Of a stretch of 64,000 bases of DNA, positions 1-8,376 are shown piece after piece (the stretch's first letter is position 1; every line of letters begins with the position of its first letter). A program made the position numbers and the translations under genes. The notes under the pieces were generated by a model that was given only the letters and a program-made list of their open reading frames with translations, made no database searches and was not told where the DNA came from. This DNA comes from Leptolyngbya sp. FACHB-321 (GTDB lineage: Bacteria > Cyanobacteriota > Cyanobacteriia > Leptolyngbyales > Leptolyngbyaceae), in NCBI RefSeq assembly GCF_014695975.1, contig NZ_JACJPI010000058.1, positions 620,001 to 684,000 on the forward strand, in the 5' to 3' direction.

Positions 1-1934
1 ATTGGCAGTCTGACTCTAAAGGTTGCTCCTTGTTCTTCTCCCGGACTCTCTGCTTGAACGGTGCCCCCATGCAATTCAACCAGATAACGCACGATGGCTA
101 GCCCCAACCCTAACCCGCCAAAGCTGCGAGTCGTGGTGCTATCCGCCTGACGGAAGTACTCAAAGACATGGGGCAGGAAGTCGGAGGAAATGCCCTTGCC
201 TGTGTCGCTAACAGTGATCTGAGCGTAAGTTAGGGCATGGGAAGTCGGGCGTGAAGAGTGAGGCATTTCTCCCTGTCCTATGTCCTCTTCCCCGCTCCTT
301 ACTTCCTCTAACCGTACTTCGACTTGACCACCCTGTTTGGTAAATTTAACGGCATTGGTAAGTAGATTCCACACAACCTGTTGCAGCCGACTAGCGTCAC
401 CCAAGACCTGCCCAACGTTGGGTGCAAAGACGGTTTTAATCTGAATTGCCTTTGCCTCAGCCGCAAGCCGCACGGTTTCAAGGGCAGCTTTGATAGTAAA
501 CGTCAGACCGACTGAATCTGTATGCAAACTCAGCTTGCCCTGAAGGATACGCGAGACATCAAGCAGATCTTCAATGAGTTGCGCTTGTAATCTGGCATTC
601 CGTTCGATGGTCTCAAGCGCATACTGGGTTTTAACCGCGTCCTGCTGGCTCGTTTGCAGAATTCTTGCCCAGCCCAGAATCGGATTGAGGGGCGATCGCA
701 ATTCATGCGACAGCACTGCTAGGAACTCATCTTTGATCCGGTTAGCGGTCTCAGCTTGTTCACGAGCCTCTTGCTCACGTATCAGCAGTTGTTCGCGTTC
801 AGCGATTGCTTGCTTTTGCCTGGTCATATCACGTGAAACAACCAGGAGTTGTGTAACCTGTCCCAAGGCATCCTGAACCGGAGTCACTACGACATCCCAC
901 CACTTGAGTGTGCCCTTTGCTGTAGGGCAAAAGCCCTGAAACTGTCCGCTATTACCGGCTTTGGCAGCGGCGATCGCTCCTTTTGCCTTGTCCTTATCCT
1001 CGCCTTGCCAGAAACTAAACCACTCAACGCCTAGCAAGGACGTAGGATTATCAACCTCTAGCAGCTGTAGGGCACCCTTGTTTAAGTAAAGTATGCGTCC
1101 ATCTAACGTCAAAACTTTAATGCAGTCTTTACTACTTTCTAGAATGCGTTGCTTTAACGCTTCACTCTCTTGTAGAGCCGCTTCTGCTTGCTTACGAGCG
1201 GTAATGTCCGCCAGGATGAAAACGGCACCCGTAAAGGTGCCCTGTCCGTCCAACACTGGATCCATCGTTTTGGCAAACCACCGTCCTTTAGCCTGAAGTT
1301 CTAGAACTTGACGCTGGTGCGTTGCTTGTGCCTGCTGAAAGCAGGTGCCATCTCCCAGCCCTAACACCCCACGCATCAACTCATAATGAACGCGCCCCAG
1401 AATTTCATTGAAGGGTTTGCCAAAAAGTTGGCTCATTGCCTGATTACAGCGTATAACTTTGCCGTCTGGGTCTACCAGACAAACCCCATCGTTAATGGCA
1501 TCAAAGGTCGTTTGCCAATCTCGTGCTGAAGCTAGCGCTGTTTCCTCTGCTCGTCGAATGCGTAGCAGCGATCGCACCGTAGCAAGCAGTTCGATCGGTT
1601 CAACAGGCTGCACAAGATACGCATCAGCGCCGCTGTCTAAGCCCTCGGCTTTATCCTGGCTTTGAACAAAGCTAGCCGAGAGATGCAGCACTGGTAGAAA
1701 CTCAGAGTCGGGGTTGGACTTAATCTGACGACAGACTTCAAACCCGTTTAAGTCGGGTAGCTTCACATCCAAAATCACCAGGGCAGGCTGATGAGCAGCG
1801 ATCGCAGCTAAACCTGCGGCTCCAGTTGCTGCTTCCACAACGGTAAAGCCTCCGTTTCGCAAAATCCGTGCTACCACATAACGATTAGCTTCACTGTCAT
1901 CTACATGTAGGACTGTCAACTGCGGCTCAGCCAT
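1..1934 (-). CDS. Response regulator-PAS-PAS-histidine kinase, C-terminus beyond window
   Basis: Open frame read from the reverse strand, starting at the ATG at 1934 and running off the left edge, so about 644 residues are visible. Domains in order: receiver (residues 1-120, phospho-acceptor D56 in the LVILDVKLPD motif), PAS (about 145-260), second PAS (about 275-390), HisKA with the motif LSHELRSPLNPILGW, then HATPase_c with N-box (WNLLTNAVKF), G1 (DTGKGIS) and G2 (GGLGLGLAIVR). It should be a soluble sensor kinase that autophosphorylates on the H-box histidine and is itself modulated by its receiver. It starts 11 bases after the preceding kinase gene and is the last visible gene of the stressosome operon. 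An extra segment of about 25 residues splits the ATPase domain between EVRLEEV and AQITVSD. Family assignment is firm; the ligand is unknown. Confidence 0.93.
   Translation of the reverse strand, partial: MAEPQLTVLHVDDSEANRYVVARILRNGGFTVVEAATGAAGLAAIAAHQPALVILDVKLPDLNGFEVCRQIKSNPDSEFLPVLHLSASFVQSQDKAEGLDSGADAYLVQPVEPIELLATVRSLLRIRRAEETALASARDWQTTFDAINDGVCLVDPDGKVIRCNQAMSQLFGKPFNEILGRVHYELMRGVLGLGDGTCFQQAQATHQRQVLELQAKGRWFAKTMDPVLDGQGTFTGAVFILADITARKQAEAALQESEALKQRILESSKDCIKVLTLDGRILYLNKGALQLLEVDNPTSLLGVEWFSFWQGEDKDKAKGAIAAAKAGNSGQFQGFCPTAKGTLKWWDVVVTPVQDALGQVTQLLVVSRDMTRQKQAIAEREQLLIREQEAREQAETANRIKDEFLAVLSHELRSPLNPILGWARILQTSQQDAVKTQYALETIERNARLQAQLIEDLLDVSRILQGKLSLHTDSVGLTFTIKAALETVRLAAEAKAIQIKTVFAPNVGQVLGDASRLQQVVWNLLTNAVKFTKQGGQVEVRLEEVRSGEEDIGQGEMPHSSRPTSHALTYAQITVSDTGKGISSDFLPHVFEYFRQADSTTTRSFGGLGLGLAIVRYLVELHGGTVQAESPGEEQGATFRVRLP
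230..310. repeat. Purine/pyrimidine-rich repeat inserted in frame in kinase gene
   Basis: Reading the top strand, GGGCGTGAAGAGTGAGGCAT is followed by a C/T-rich run (CCTGTCCTATGTCCTCTTCC). This style matches the low-complexity intergenic tracts elsewhere in the window (16040-16200, 34905-35040, 37600-37778). Here it is translated in frame as a hydrophilic loop of about 25 residues inside the ATPase domain of the kinase. Boundaries are approximate. Confidence 0.5.
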
Positions 1935-1945
1935 AGCGCTTTCCC

Positions 1946-4078
1946 TCAAGGCTCCAAGACAAGCCCAGCTTTAACAAAGGCATCTCGAAGTTGAGCCAGT
2001 GTCGCTGCTTGAGCAGTCGTTTCTTTGGAGAGAATAGCAATACTTTGGGCAGTTAGACGGCTCTGCGCCTCTATATCCAGTTGTGTAGACGAGTAGATAA
2101 TGACAGGAATCGCTTGAGTGTTGGGATTGTGCTTGAGCCGATCGAGGACATCAAAGCCGCTAACTTCTGGCATCTCCAGGTCAAGCAGGATAGCGGTTGG
2201 CTGTGCAGTCTCTGCCAAGGCAAAGCCCTCTTGTCCATTTACAGCTTCTAAAATTTGTAATGGAGTCTCTGCCAACAATTGCTTCACCACATACCGATAG
2301 GCTGGGTCATCATCAACCAGCAAAAGCGTTTGAGCTTTTCCCTGACTAACTAGCCTATTCAGTTTGCTGAGCAAGGGCAATCGGTCTACAGGCTTAATTA
2401 AGAAGGCATCCGCTCCTAGTGCCAGCGCCTGCTGTTCGTTATCAATCACAGTAATCACTAAGATCGGGATGCTGCGAGTCGCTTCATCGCTTTTCAGTTC
2501 TCGCAGAAACGTCCAGCCATTCTGCCCGTCGAGCAGGATATCCAGAATGATCGCTGCTGGTCGCAGTTGCTGCAAGGCTTTCCGAGCGTCCGCCAGAGTG
2601 CGGGCTGCAATCAGTTGATATCTTGATTCTTGCAGGTGCTTCTCATAGATAAAGAGCGTTTCAGTATGGTCTTCAACCGCAAGAATCGGCAGGTGAGCTG
2701 CTTTCAACGGTGCGATCGGTTGCAACAGGGAGGGCAGTTCAGTGGCATGGGGGTAGACGATCGGCAGCGATACTGCAAAAGTGGAGCCTTGTCCCGGCTG
2801 GCTGTGCACTGAAAGACTGCCACCCAGTAGCTCTGCTAGCTTACGTGCTAAGGGTAAGCCTAGCCCAGTGCCTTTTACCTGCTTTTGCAACGGGGACTCA
2901 ATTTGGACAAAATCCTCAAAAATGCGTTCCTGATCTTCGGGTGTCAAGCCGATACCTGTATCCGACACCGAGAGGACGACCATATGCCCTGCGTGCGTGG
3001 CTGTCACTCGCACCTCTCCCTGCTCCGTAAATTTGAGCGCATTGGAGATAAAATTTCTGAGAATTTGAGCGACTTTGCTCTCGTCGTTGTAGAGCGTTGG
3101 CAATCCCTCTGGTTCCTCAAAGATGAGCGCCACAGAAGTACCCTCCACTAATAAGGGGCGCAACATCCCTCTTAAGGTGCCGAACAAATCGCTGACTTCA
3201 AACGCACTCGGACGCACCTCAATTTTGCCAGCCTCGACTTTAGCGAGATCCAGCAGATCGTTGACCAATTCTGACAAGCCACTGGCTGCTTTTTGCATGA
3301 AGGTGACTTGCTTTTCTTGCTCTGCCGTTAGATCGCCATCCATACGAGCCAGCAGCATACGAGAGAGCGACAGAATTGAGTTGAGCGGTGTGCGAAACTC
3401 GTGGCTCATGTTTGAGAGAAAGCGGGTTTTGAGTTCGTTTGCCTGCTGCAAGGAGCTTGCTTTCTCATCAAGTTCAGCATAAAGGGCAACGACACCGCGA
3501 TTGGTGTCTTCTAATTCTTGATTGAGCTGCGTTAGTTCGTCCTCTCGCTTCCGCAGGTCTGCCATTGCTTGCAGCAGTTCCTGGTTTTGCCGCTGGACTT
3601 CTTCATACGGATTCTGGGGCGATCGTGCTGTCACCGCTTCCTGAAGCTGCCGCAACTGTGAAGCAGTCAAGGTTGGTGCCCGTTTCGGCAACGGTTTACC
3701 TACTACTACCGTGGTTCCTTGTTCTGGCAGCGATTCAATCTCAAAGAAGTCCATCAGCCTACGAGTGCCAACAAGACCTACTCCCATGCCTGTTGATGAG
3801 GTGTAGCGTCCTTCTAAAACGTCGGCTAGATGAGGAATGCCCTTACCCTGATCTTGCACTCGCACTAGAAACGTTTGAGGCTCTCCCTCTACGTAATATT
3901 CAACCGTTCCGCCCTTCGCATACTGAAACGCATTACGGGCAAGCTCTGACACAGCGGTTGCCAAGCGCACCTGCTCTTGAGTCTCAAACCCCAACTGCTC
4001 AGCGAGTTCGCGGGTTCGCTGCCGTGCCTGCACTACATCTTGCTCGACATTCACTACAAGCTTGAAGAGGGTTGTCAT
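1946..4078 (-). CDS. Hybrid histidine kinase with N-terminal RsbT-like ATPase and two receivers
   Basis: 710 residues. Residues 1-130 form an anti-sigma-factor/RsbT-like ATPase (SELARNAFQYAKGG around N49, DQGKG at 76-80, GMGVGLVG at 97-104). A predicted coiled coil follows (150-215), then HisKA with H226 (MSHEFRTPLNS) and HATPase_c (N346, DTGIGL at 373, GTGLGLPLAR at 403). Two receivers come last, with D513 and D633 as phospho-acceptors and conserved lysines K562 and K685. No membrane segment is seen, so it is cytoplasmic. The ATG overlaps the stop of the upstream phosphatase gene by 4 bases (ATGA), which implies translational coupling. The fusion of a switch-type ATPase to a two-component kinase suggests it links stressosome state to phosphorelay output; that link is inferred. 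Confidence 0.95.
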   Translation of the reverse strand: MTTLFKLVVNVEQDVVQARQRTRELAEQLGFETQEQVRLATAVSELARNAFQYAKGGTVEYYVEGEPQTFLVRVQDQGKGIPHLADVLEGRYTSSTGMGVGLVGTRRLMDFFEIESLPEQGTTVVVGKPLPKRAPTLTASQLRQLQEAVTARSPQNPYEEVQRQNQELLQAMADLRKREDELTQLNQELEDTNRGVVALYAELDEKASSLQQANELKTRFLSNMSHEFRTPLNSILSLSRMLLARMDGDLTAEQEKQVTFMQKAASGLSELVNDLLDLAKVEAGKIEVRPSAFEVSDLFGTLRGMLRPLLVEGTSVALIFEEPEGLPTLYNDESKVAQILRNFISNALKFTEQGEVRVTATHAGHMVVLSVSDTGIGLTPEDQERIFEDFVQIESPLQKQVKGTGLGLPLARKLAELLGGSLSVHSQPGQGSTFAVSLPIVYPHATELPSLLQPIAPLKAAHLPILAVEDHTETLFIYEKHLQESRYQLIAARTLADARKALQQLRPAAIILDILLDGQNGWTFLRELKSDEATRSIPILVITVIDNEQQALALGADAFLIKPVDRLPLLSKLNRLVSQGKAQTLLLVDDDPAYRYVVKQLLAETPLQILEAVNGQEGFALAETAQPTAILLDLEMPEVSGFDVLDRLKHNPNTQAIPVIIYSSTQLDIEAQSRLTAQSIAILSKETTAQAATLAQLRDAFVKAGLVLEP

Positions 4079-5100
4079 ACGCCGTTTCCTTTGGCTACCA
4101 GCACCGTCACATCATCGCGATCGCGATGAAAGTCTCGGTACAGCACGCCTGCAATCAGACTGGGATGTTTGAGGCTTAAGCCTGGGTAGCGATCGAGCTT
4201 CCACTGAGTGCCTAAGCCGTCAGAATGCATAATCAAAAGTCCATTCGTAGACCAGGGATAGGTAAACTCTTGAATTTTGCGAACCTCATGCCCAACTGTA
4301 CCGTTGTGCGACATGAGATTGCGGTGTTCGGTGCCAGAGGCAATGCTAGCCGCGATGTTGCCTACACCAGCAAAGCGAACCGACTGCTGTTCAAAGTCAA
4401 TTTCGGCGATCGCCAGGGCAGCACCGCGAGTGCTTCGTAGGGCGGCGTGGGTGGCTTCGATGATGGCATGAGGCGATCGGTGATGATGCTCTTGAAAAGC
4501 TCTCAAAGCTGCTGCGGCAGCGCTGGCAGCAGCGGGTCCGTGCCCAAGTCCGTCTACCACAAGCAGCAAGCAACGATGAGTTGCTCCTTGACAGCTCCAG
4601 GTATCGCCCGAAACCGTCTCTCCTAGCTTCGGTAAGCACACACCACCGACTTCTAGAGTGTTTTCAGGTGGATGGTATTTTGAGTCTGACCAAAGATGCG
4701 CCAAAATTGCGGTTCCCTTTGCAGGCGGGGAGTAGATTTCAAAGAAGCTAGAGAGGCGATGAATGGCACCTAGCCCATTGCCTGCGGTGCCGCCAGTGGA
4801 GAAGCCATCTTTCAGGCAATCATCGACATCAAGCATCCCCCGTCCTTGATCTAGCGCTAGGATTTCAATGCCAAGAGTGGCATATTGATCGATCGCACGC
4901 AGTACCACCGCACCGCCATTACCATGCTGCACAAGATTGTTAGCAAGCTCGGTGACAACAATGCCCACCTTACCTCGCTCTCCTTCGTTAAAACCGAGGC
5001 GACTCGCTAACGCCAGCGCTACCCGTCGTGCTTCCCCTGCCTGGCTAGATTCAGTAATAGGAATGGCAATCGATTCTTTCATGCTTTGGTCATCACTCAT
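4075..5100 (-). CDS. RsbT-like ATPase fused to PP2C/SpoIIE-type phosphatase (RsbX-like)
   Basis: 341 residues in two domains. Residues 10-135 are a serine-kinase/anti-sigma ATPase (VVTELANNLVQHG with N54/N55, LDQGRGM at 83-89, GNGLGAIHR). Residues 150-338 are a PP2C/SpoIIE-type phosphatase with the metal-binding aspartates in SGDTW (D166), VDGLGHG (D183), SDGLG and RDDVTVLVA. In the Bacillus stressosome, RsbX is the phosphatase that resets phospho-RsbR/RsbS. Here the same activity seems to be carried with a second RsbT-type kinase domain, giving a kinase-phosphatase switch in one chain. It lies 95 bases downstream of rsbT and overlaps the next kinase gene. Partner proteins are inferred from position. 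Confidence 0.93.
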   Translation of the reverse strand: MSDDQSMKESIAIPITESSQAGEARRVALALASRLGFNEGERGKVGIVVTELANNLVQHGNGGAVVLRAIDQYATLGIEILALDQGRGMLDVDDCLKDGFSTGGTAGNGLGAIHRLSSFFEIYSPPAKGTAILAHLWSDSKYHPPENTLEVGGVCLPKLGETVSGDTWSCQGATHRCLLLVVDGLGHGPAAASAAAAALRAFQEHHHRSPHAIIEATHAALRSTRGAALAIAEIDFEQQSVRFAGVGNIAASIASGTEHRNLMSHNGTVGHEVRKIQEFTYPWSTNGLLIMHSDGLGTQWKLDRYPGLSLKHPSLIAGVLYRDFHRDRDDVTVLVAKGNGV

Positions 5101-5195
5101 TCCTCAGAAAACTCAAGGCTTCAAACTGCTCTTGTGATCATAAACCGAGTCTCTTCCTCTCTTCATCCCTCTGTCGCTGCATCTCCATCCCGCTT

Positions 5196-5594
5196 TCACT
5201 TCCAGCGTACGATCGTGATCCGCGTGCCCTCCCCCACAGTGGACTCGATCTCAAATTCGCTAGCGAGTCGTTTGGCACCGCTTAACCCCATCCCTAACCC
5301 TTTACCGGTCGTAAAGCCGTCCTTTAATGCCATCTCAATATCAGCAATACCCGGACCTTGATCTTCAAAGGTGAGCCTAAGCCCCTGCCGCCCTCCTGCC
5401 TGAAGCTTTTCCAGCATCATGGTGCCGCCACCGCCATAATCCAGGGTGTTGCGGGCTAACTCACTGGCGGCTGTCACAATTTTAGTTTGGTCTACTAAGC
5501 CAAAGCCGATCGCTACTGCAAAGTGGCGCACGGCTTGCCGCACTAAAACGACATCCCCAGACGACTGGATGCTTATTGTTTCAGGCTTCTCCAT
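5196..5594 (-). CDS. rsbT: RsbT-like switch protein serine kinase
   Basis: A 132-residue protein if translation begins at the ATG at 5594, which overlaps the end of rsbS by 14 bases. A longer frame to 5642 exists but would overlap rsbS much further. It is a single GHKL ATPase domain: SELARNTLDYGGGG (N49), EDQGPGI (D78), GKGLGMGLSGAKR (98-110). In the Bacillus system RsbT phosphorylates RsbR and RsbS and is held in the stressosome until stress releases it to activate downstream partners. The order rsbR-rsbS-rsbT is the standard one. Only the small RsbT domain is present, so this is the core kinase, distinct from the two larger proteins downstream that carry similar domains. Confidence 0.95.
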   Translation of the reverse strand: MEKPETISIQSSGDVVLVRQAVRHFAVAIGFGLVDQTKIVTAASELARNTLDYGGGGTMMLEKLQAGGRQGLRLTFEDQGPGIADIEMALKDGFTTGKGLGMGLSGAKRLASEFEIESTVGEGTRITIVRWK

Positions 5595-5994
5595 TGCCCT
5601 CTGCATCACTTGTAGTAGCAGTGACCTGATTGACGGTGTCACCGAGCGACGATCGCAAGAGTGTCATGCCCTTTTCTACGTTTAACGCAGTGCGAATGCC
5701 CGTCAGCGACAACCCCAGTTCTACCAGCGTAATGGCTACAGCAGGCTGCATACCGACGACAACCGTCTCGGAACCCAGCACCCGTGCCATTTTGGCGATG
5801 TTGCCTAAAATCCTGCCGATAAAAGAATCAACGATTTCTAACGCAGAAATATCAATCAAGACACCTTGAGCGTAAGTTTGAGTAATGCGGTTAGTCAGGT
5901 CATCCTGTAAGGTCATGGCAAGCTGATCATGCATATCGACCTGAATGGTGACAAGCAAGAAATGACCCATTTGCAGTATGGGAATGCGCTCCAT
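5581..5994 (-). CDS. rsbS: RsbS-like stressosome STAS scaffold protein
   Basis: 137 residues, a single STAS domain. The motif IDISALEIVDSFIGR contains S57, which aligns with the phosphorylated S59 of Bacillus RsbS. VVVGMQPAVAITLVELGL is the usual second conserved block. RsbS forms the core of the stressosome with RsbR and captures RsbT. The ATG at 5994 lies 16 bases after the rsbR stop and the 3' end overlaps rsbT. The last ~17 residues (from about DTVNQVTATT) look like an unstructured tail longer than in Bacillus. Confidence 0.94.
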   Translation of the reverse strand: MERIPILQMGHFLLVTIQVDMHDQLAMTLQDDLTNRITQTYAQGVLIDISALEIVDSFIGRILGNIAKMARVLGSETVVVGMQPAVAITLVELGLSLTGIRTALNVEKGMTLLRSSLGDTVNQVTATTSDAEGNGEA

Positions 5995-6010
5995 CCGTTT
6001 CTCCTCTCAC

Positions 6011-6862
6011 CTATTTGGGTTGCGAACGAGTGATGGTTGCTCCCACTCGCTTAAGCGCCATCAGCAGGGCATCGGCTAACGTTGCTTTCGTAATCACGCC
6101 CGTTAAATCGATACCGAGATACACGATCGTTTGGGCAATTTGCGGTCGAATGCCGCTGATAATACAGTCCGCTCCCATCAAACGAGCCGCTGTCACTGTC
6201 TTAAGAAGATGTTGAGCCGTCAGAGTATCGACCGTCGGCACACCAGTAATGTCAATAATGGCAACTTCTGACCCGGTTTCAACAATCTTCTGCAATAACG
6301 ACTCCATCACAACCTGAGTGCGGGCGCTATCCAGAGTGCCAATAATCGGCAGGGCCAAAATACCTTCCCACAGCTTGACCACTGGCGTAGACAGTTCCAT
6401 TAACTCTTCCTGCTGCCGCAGAATCACTTCCTCCCGCGCCTTCTGATACGCTTCTACCGTCAGCAGACCCAGCCGATCCAGTAAGGTTGTGGCTTGCCAG
6501 ATCGCGTCGCTGAGTTCAGCAGAATCCTTTAAATGCTGCTGTAGGCGGTTAAACAGCGGTTGTTTGAACGAAAAGACAAACGAAGCTGTTTCAGATGGCG
6601 TAAAGCCCTTGTGCGATCGCGATCGCGAAACGCTCGTCAGCATCTCTCGAACCTCTTGCCATTCTGGTGCCTTGAGATTAGCCAAATTACCCTGCTGAAC
6701 CGCAGTGCGAAGCAACCGAAGAAACTCACGACACTCTTCCTGTAGCTCCGCGTCTTTGATTAAACTCTTCCGAGCGTTAGTCGCTACTAACTCCTGATGC
6801 CACTCAGTCAGCAGATCTGTCTCATAGATTTCTAATAGCTCAGGTATCTTGCTTCCGCTCAT
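6011..6862 (-). CDS. rsbR: RsbR-like stressosome sensor (RsbRD-type N-domain plus STAS)
   Basis: 283 residues from the ATG at 6862, which has GGAG five bases upstream; a GTG nine bases further out (6871) is a weaker alternative. The N-terminal 1-145 are helical and resemble the RsbRD-type co-antagonist N-domain rather than a haem-globin. The C-terminal STAS domain (about 160-278) has ITGVPTVDTLTAQHL and SGIRPQIAQTIVYLGIDL, so both phosphorylatable threonines (T213, T245) of RsbR are present. It is the probable sensory subunit and the first gene of the operon. The signal sensed is unknown; no cofactor motif is visible in the N-domain. Confidence 0.93.
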   Translation of the reverse strand: MSGSKIPELLEIYETDLLTEWHQELVATNARKSLIKDAELQEECREFLRLLRTAVQQGNLANLKAPEWQEVREMLTSVSRSRSHKGFTPSETASFVFSFKQPLFNRLQQHLKDSAELSDAIWQATTLLDRLGLLTVEAYQKAREEVILRQQEELMELSTPVVKLWEGILALPIIGTLDSARTQVVMESLLQKIVETGSEVAIIDITGVPTVDTLTAQHLLKTVTAARLMGADCIISGIRPQIAQTIVYLGIDLTGVITKATLADALLMALKRVGATITRSQPK

Positions 6863-7478
6863 CGTCTCCACAGGGCAACCCCTTTTATTGGTGCAAAATT
6901 AGTGTATGACTATCTAGCCCACCCAGAAGGCTTAACTTTACCCTTAACTCTGCCAATCGTAGAGACAATGTGCCGTTTATTTCGGTGAAGGGTGACCTGC
7001 CCTTCTGCCAAAGGGAGCGGAAAGACCATGAGAGCATCAGGTTTCCAGCCTTTGAAACTCGGTCAAATTGCCTTTGTAGCAGCCCTTTTGAGCAACAAGC
7101 TGTCCAAAGTTTAGCCTAACATCACTAGTACACCTTTACAGGCGTTGTTCTGTACAACAGTTCCCCTTAGCTTTAACAGCGTTGCAGTGCAGCAGTTTCA
7201 GCAGTGTCGATTGTACTGACAATTAGCTCTCGAAGTAGTACAAAGTGAAGCAGTCTGAGGTCGATCGACCGGGGTGCAAGCTGTTTTTAGATAGAATATT
7301 TACATAGCTTTATGCTGGATACCGCTACCTCTGGCAACCATTCCTCACAGCAAAGCAATGCTAAAACATGACTAGCGCAATGAAGCTGGCGCTATAGCAG
7401 CAAGGTGGATGCTACTCGTGAAGTAGCGTTCAGCCTCATTAAGCACTGACAAGAAATGTAAGACCCTTGGGATGAGAC
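6863..7478. other. 616-base intergenic region upstream of stressosome operon
   Basis: A divergent spacer between rsbR (minus) and the DUF433 gene (plus). It must hold both promoters. I see no convincing sigma-70 boxes, riboswitch, tRNA or long open frame. A 28-codon frame at 7030-7116 preceded by GGAAAG is too short to support. Confidence 0.4.
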
Positions 7479-7718
7479 ATGGCAACGGCAAAAATTAGAA
7501 AAACACCTGGCATCTGTAACGGAGCCGCCTGTATTGGTCGGACGCAAATTCCCGTGTGGCAACTGATCGCCTTGCGCGCTCAGGGTTGCTCTGATGCAAA
7601 TTTACTGAGTGACTACCCACAGTTGACCCGAGACGATTTGAAAGCAGTCCACACCTACTATGCTCAGAACACTGAAGAAATTGATGCGGCGATCGCGGCT
7701 GAACACTCAGAGGGCTAG
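7479..7718 (+). CDS. DUF433 family protein (antitoxin-like)
   Basis: 79 residues. The pattern CIGRTQIPVWQLIALRAQG, followed by DANLLSDYPQLTRDDLKAVHTYYAQN and a charged EEIDAAI end, is the DUF433 fold, a small winged-helix type domain. DUF433 proteins are usually predicted antitoxins paired with a PIN-like (DUF5615) toxin. No such partner is seen on either side, so this copy is solitary. The ATG at 7479 is preceded by GGGATGAGAC, a weak ribosome site. The family is sure; an antitoxin role for this orphan is a guess. Confidence 0.85.
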   Translation: MATAKIRKTPGICNGAACIGRTQIPVWQLIALRAQGCSDANLLSDYPQLTRDDLKAVHTYYAQNTEEIDAAIAAEHSEG

Positions 7719-7765
7719 CGCCAAGCTAAGGTCTTAGGAGCTTTCTGAGAAAGAACGTACCGCTT

Positions 7766-7831
7766 GTAGGGGGCAGGTTTTGCAGAAGCTTTGCGAATCG
7801 CCAATCACGTTGATATCAAACCTGCCCCTAC
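7766..7831. repeat. Inverted repeat, GTAGGGGGCAGGTTT / AAACCTGCCCCTAC
   Basis: The left arm at 7766-7780 and right arm at 7818-7831 pair over 14 bases with a single bulged G. It lies 48 bases after the DUF433 stop. The downstream side reads CGGGTATTTTGTTTG, so it could act as a weak terminator. GTAGGGGCAGGTTT hairpins also recur as small interspersed elements in cyanobacteria. Which of the two it is cannot be told from one copy. Confidence 0.55.
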
Positions 7832-7857
7832 GGGTATTTTGTTTGCTAGAAATCTCC

Positions 7858-8100
7858 TTAGCTTTCGTCCTTAGCCTCAACCTGTGGGACAGCAGCATTG
7901 CGCGTGGACAGCCAGACCGTCATCGTACTCATTGCTGCCCCTGCCACAATCGCGATCGCGATCGCTATCTCACTCTGGGCACTGGTCGCGAGCAGCAGAT
8001 TGATGGCTAACATGCCTGTCGAGCAGCCCCAGATGATAGCCGTAGCAGGGACGCAACCACGACCAGGGCGGCTTGAGTCGGCTTGAGGGGAAGAGTGCAT
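7858..8100 (-). CDS. Small membrane protein with two hydrophobic segments
   Basis: About 80 residues from the ATG at 8100; a TTG at 8133 would add 11. Two hydrophobic stretches (AIIWGCSTGMLAINLLLA and IAIAIAIVAGAAMSTMTVWL) flank a short polar turn. The pattern IW-x4-GMLAINLLL ... GAAMSTMTVWL matches the protein at 8377-8712 (IW-x4-AMFLISLLL ... GAVTSTIVVL), so the two look like paralogues. The run of IAIAIAI is encoded by overlapping GCGATC repeats. No function can be given. It is short and without a good ribosome site, and the similarity is the main support. Confidence 0.5.
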   Translation of the reverse strand: MHSSPQADSSRPGRGCVPATAIIWGCSTGMLAINLLLATSAQSEIAIAIAIVAGAAMSTMTVWLSTRNAAVPQVEAKDES

Positions 8101-8376
8101 ACTGTGCTGTAAGCAGGGGTGAGATGGAACCAAAGCATTGTGAGAGCTACAAAGCCTCTTTGATCCTACAGGGGCATCATAACTTCAAGCCTAGGGAACT
8201 GTAGAAAGACAACCACTTGGTTCCTTCGCTCCAACTTATAGCTGTTGCCGAGAAGGACTCTGCCAATAGTTTGACGGTTGAGATGGCGATCGTTAACGCT
8301 CTTGGTCGCATCGGCAAAGAGTCGTTTTTTGCCCCATCAGCAATCGCATGACCAACGTGCTGTCACCCTAATCAAT

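Noticed and set aside
3565-4065. 166-codon plus-strand open frame antisense to the hybrid kinase
   Set aside because: It is the complement of a conserved kinase frame; no ribosome site or family.
7030-7116. 28-codon frame with GGAAAG upstream in the rsbR/DUF433 spacer
   Set aside because: Too short and without homology or conserved structure; cannot be supported as a gene.
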